From: Actinomycetota bacterium
Lineage (GTDB): Bacteria; Actinomycetota; Acidimicrobiia; Acidimicrobiales; Ilumatobacteraceae
Assembly (NCBI GenBank): GCA_010024485.1
Contig: RGGX01000045.1
Location: 1-8,730 of the forward strand
Direction of reading: 5' to 3'
DNA: 8,730 nt
Shown here: one piece after another, positions 7,150 through 8,730 of the stretch
Layout of the letters: every line of letters starts with the position of its first letter
How positions within the stretch are numbered: the first letter of the stretch is position 1
Notes under the pieces: model-generated
What the model saw: only the letters and a program-made list of their open reading frames with translations
The model's database searches: none
What the model was told of the DNA's origin: nothing
Made by a program: the position numbers and the translations under genes

Positions 7150-8099
7150 GCGGTGGGCGAGCGGCGCGTTCGGCCGAGAACCGGCTGCGTCGGCTCCTCG
7201 TCGTGCTGCCCTGGCTGATGGAGCGTGGGGCGGCCTCGGTCGCTGAGACCGCGCAGAGGTTCGACATCTCCGAATCCGATCTCGTCCGCGATCTCGAACT
7301 CGCCTCGATGTGTGGGCTTCCCCCCTATGTCGACGAGTTGATCGACCTCTTCATCGACGACGACGGCACGATCGTGGTCGGGGTGCCCCGGCTGTTCCTG
7401 CGGCCGCTCCGGCTGACCGAGGAGGAGGCCTTCGAGCTCCTCGCCGCCGGCCGGGCCGCGATGCAGCTCCCGGGGGCGGACCCTGACGGCGCGCTGAATC
7501 GCGGGCTGCGGAAGCTGGCGGTCGGTTTGGGTGAGGACGACACCGGGGTGCTGGTGGTCAGCCCGAATCCCTCCGAGGTGACCCGACTCGCCGAGGCTGC
7601 CCGGGAGGGCCTCGAGGTCGCGGTGGTGTACCGCTCGCGCACCCGTGATGAGGCGACCGAGCGGGTGCTCTCGCCGTTCCTGACCTTCCAGGACCACGGC
7701 AACTGGTATGTCACGGCCCACGACTCGCTGAGTGATGAGGTGCGGGCGTTCCGGGTCGACCGCATCGAGTCGATGGAGGTCGGCGGGGCCTCTGGGCATG
7801 TTCCGCCCGAGGGCATCGACGTCCCGAACACCTGGTTCGCCGATGCCGACATCGCTCGCGTTGACCTCCGACTGGGGCCTGCGGGCCGCTGGGTGGTGGA
7901 GCGCTACCCGGTCGATGAGGTCTCCGAACCCGATGGCGATGGCTGGATCTCCGCTCGGCTGGCGGTGACCGGTGAGGCCTGGCTGGCGCGTCTACTGCTT
8001 CGTCTGGGTGACCAGGTGGAGGTGGTCGGGCCCGAGTCGATGCGTTCGGTGGGACGTGAGGCGGCGCGCCGGTTGCTCGCCGTCTACGGCGAGACCTGA
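7146..8099 (+). CDS. pafC: PafC-like WYL-domain transcriptional regulator
   Basis: This is the second subunit of the predicted PafBC DNA-damage regulator, 317 residues. The N-terminal winged helix (about 10-60) contains RLRRLLVVLPWLMERGAAS and the PafC-typical SMCGLPPYVDELIDLFIDDD (54-73), matching the WMCGLPGY...DLID stretch of mycobacterial PafC. The conserved RPLRLTEEEAFELLAAGRA lies at 86-104. A WYL domain follows at about 145-212 with GNWYVTAHD (185-193) and RAFRVDRIE; the third signature residue is Val189 rather than Leu. A WCX-like C-terminal domain runs from about 232 to 314. Translation starts at a GTG inside GTGA, overlapping the pafB stop by 4 nt, a strong sign of coupled synthesis of the two subunits. 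The 3' end overlaps the convergent exonuclease gene by 16 bp. The other possible label is a generic YafY-type WYL regulator, but the tandem pair favours PafC. Confidence 0.9.
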   Translation: MSGGRAARSAENRLRRLLVVLPWLMERGAASVAETAQRFDISESDLVRDLELASMCGLPPYVDELIDLFIDDDGTIVVGVPRLFLRPLRLTEEEAFELLAAGRAAMQLPGADPDGALNRGLRKLAVGLGEDDTGVLVVSPNPSEVTRLAEAAREGLEVAVVYRSRTRDEATERVLSPFLTFQDHGNWYVTAHDSLSDEVRAFRVDRIESMEVGGASGHVPPEGIDVPNTWFADADIARVDLRLGPAGRWVVERYPVDEVSEPDGDGWISARLAVTGEAWLARLLLRLGDQVEVVGPESMRSVGREAARRLLAVYGET

Positions 8100-8680
8100 A
8101 GCGTCTCCTCGGGTAGCGCACCGAGGCCCCCGGCCTCGGTGATGAGCGCTGGGAGCACCATCGCTGTGGCGCGGGCGTCGGCGAGCGCGTCGTGGGCATT
8201 GGACAGAACGACGCCGTATCGCTCGCAGAGGTCGGCGAGCCGGTGTTGGCGCTGGCGTGACGGATCGAGGCTGCGCGAGATGTTCAGGGTGCAGGCCCGC
8301 GCGGGGTCGGGTGCGGCCAGTCGGAGGAGTTGATGGGCCTGTTCGATGAAGCCCCAGTCGAACGCGAGGTTGTGCGCGACGGCCACGCGGCCGCGGAGCC
8401 GTCGGTCGAGTTCGGCGAGGGCTCGGGTGAGGGACGCGCCCCGAACGAGTCGCCGACGTCCGATGCCGTGGATCTCACGGGCCCCGATCGGACGCCAGGG
8501 GCGCGACGGTCGCACGAGGGTGGACCATTCGTCGTCGAGGGAGCCGGTCACGACACCGTCCGAGTCGGTGAGGTCGATCGAGACCGCCGCAATCTGGATG
8601 ATGTGATCGGACCGAGCGTCGAGACCGGTCGTCTCGAGGTCGATGACGGTGCATCGGCGGCGCCCGGGGGAGTTGGTCAT
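8084..8680 (-). CDS. DnaQ-like DEDDh 3'-5' exonuclease
   Basis: This stand-alone proofreading-type exonuclease domain is predicted to release nucleotides from 3' ends of DNA (or RNA) using two metal ions. It has 198 residues from ATG 8680. All three Exo motifs are present: ExoI CTVIDLETTGLD (10-21) with Asp14 and Glu16, ExoII VAHNLAFDWGFIE (101-113) with Asp108, and ExoIII NAHDALADARA (161-171) with His163 and Asp168. RPIGAREIHGIGRR and RACTLNISRSL are also usual for the epsilon-like family. No polymerase, helicase or UvrC/GIY-YIG domain is attached, so it could be an epsilon-like subunit, a repair exonuclease or an oligoribonuclease-like enzyme; sequence alone does not decide. A TTG at 8689 would add three residues, but a TAGGTT -10 element overlaps it and lies 7 nt before ATG 8680. 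Confidence 0.92.
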   Translation of the reverse strand: MTNSPGRRRCTVIDLETTGLDARSDHIIQIAAVSIDLTDSDGVVTGSLDDEWSTLVRPSRPWRPIGAREIHGIGRRRLVRGASLTRALAELDRRLRGRVAVAHNLAFDWGFIEQAHQLLRLAAPDPARACTLNISRSLDPSRQRQHRLADLCERYGVVLSNAHDALADARATAMVLPALITEAGGLGALPEETLQVSP

Positions 8681-8687
8681 TGCGGAC

Positions 8688-8693
8688 AACCTA
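8688..8693 (-). promoter_or_regulatory. Predicted -10 element of the exonuclease gene (leaderless)
   Basis: On the minus strand TAGGTT fits TAnnnT and lies exactly 7 nt (GTCCGCA) before the ATG at 8680. This is the same arrangement as rarD and pgi. The remaining 37 bases to the window edge hold no gene start I can see. A short GGGGA/TCCCC stem with a 7-nt loop at 8699-8715 is too weak to call. Confidence 0.5.
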
Positions 8694-8730
8694 GGCGCGG
8701 GGAGTCGCCGTCCCCAGTCCGCCGGCGGCC

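Noticed and set aside
6293..7267. Minus-strand frames opposite pafB and pafC, up to 324 codons
   Set aside because: They are Arg/Pro-rich translations with no domains, mirroring well-supported WYL regulators on the plus strand.
8699..8715. GGGGA/TCCCC hairpin near the right edge as a terminator
   Set aside because: The stem is only 5 bp, there is no T tract on either strand, and no gene end is visible next to it within the window.

Overview
The window is dense, high-GC DNA from an actinomycete. Evidence for this is the PafB/PafC-type pair of WYL regulators (a hallmark of Actinomycetota), a FadB2 that closely resembles mycobacterial FadB2, and promoter/start pairs of the leaderless actinobacterial type. 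I cannot name a genus; an acidimicrobial or other non-mycobacterial lineage is a guess. There are no tRNAs, rRNAs, mobile elements, CRISPR arrays or phage genes, and there is almost no non-coding DNA. The longest gap is the 110 bp between glgX and fadB2.

Layout from left to right. (1) On the minus strand, rarD (EamA/RarD drug/metabolite transporter) is followed after 16 nt by a membrane-anchored DUF305 protein that runs off the left edge. (2) Divergent from rarD, pgi (glucose-6-phosphate isomerase) is read on the plus strand. It meets glgX (glycogen debranching enzyme, minus strand) tail to tail, with the two ends overlapping by 13 bp. (3) Divergent from glgX is a tightly packed plus-strand operon: fadB2 (3-hydroxybutyryl-CoA dehydrogenase), pafB and pafC. 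These genes overlap by 1 nt and 4 nt. (4) pafC meets a DnaQ-like DEDDh 3'-5' exonuclease (minus strand) tail to tail, overlapping by 16 bp.

Pgi and GlgX both belong to central carbon and glycogen metabolism: GlgX debranches glycogen and Pgi interconverts the hexose phosphates that link glycogen to glycolysis. FadB2 belongs to short-chain acyl-CoA oxidation or synthesis. PafB and PafC are expected to form the activator of the LexA-independent DNA-damage response, and the neighbouring exonuclease fits a DNA-repair theme, though its function is not fixed by sequence.

Most of the window is ordinary core genome and I see no clearly new system. The points worth a second look are these: three starts (rarD, pgi, exonuclease) have a TAnnnT hexamer exactly 7 nt upstream, which predicts leaderless mRNAs and shifts two start calls; pafBC sits behind a fatty-acid gene rather than beside proteasome genes in this window; and the fadB2-pafBC leader holds a TGTCAGTG core like the PafBC-dependent promoter motif, inside a small inverted repeat.
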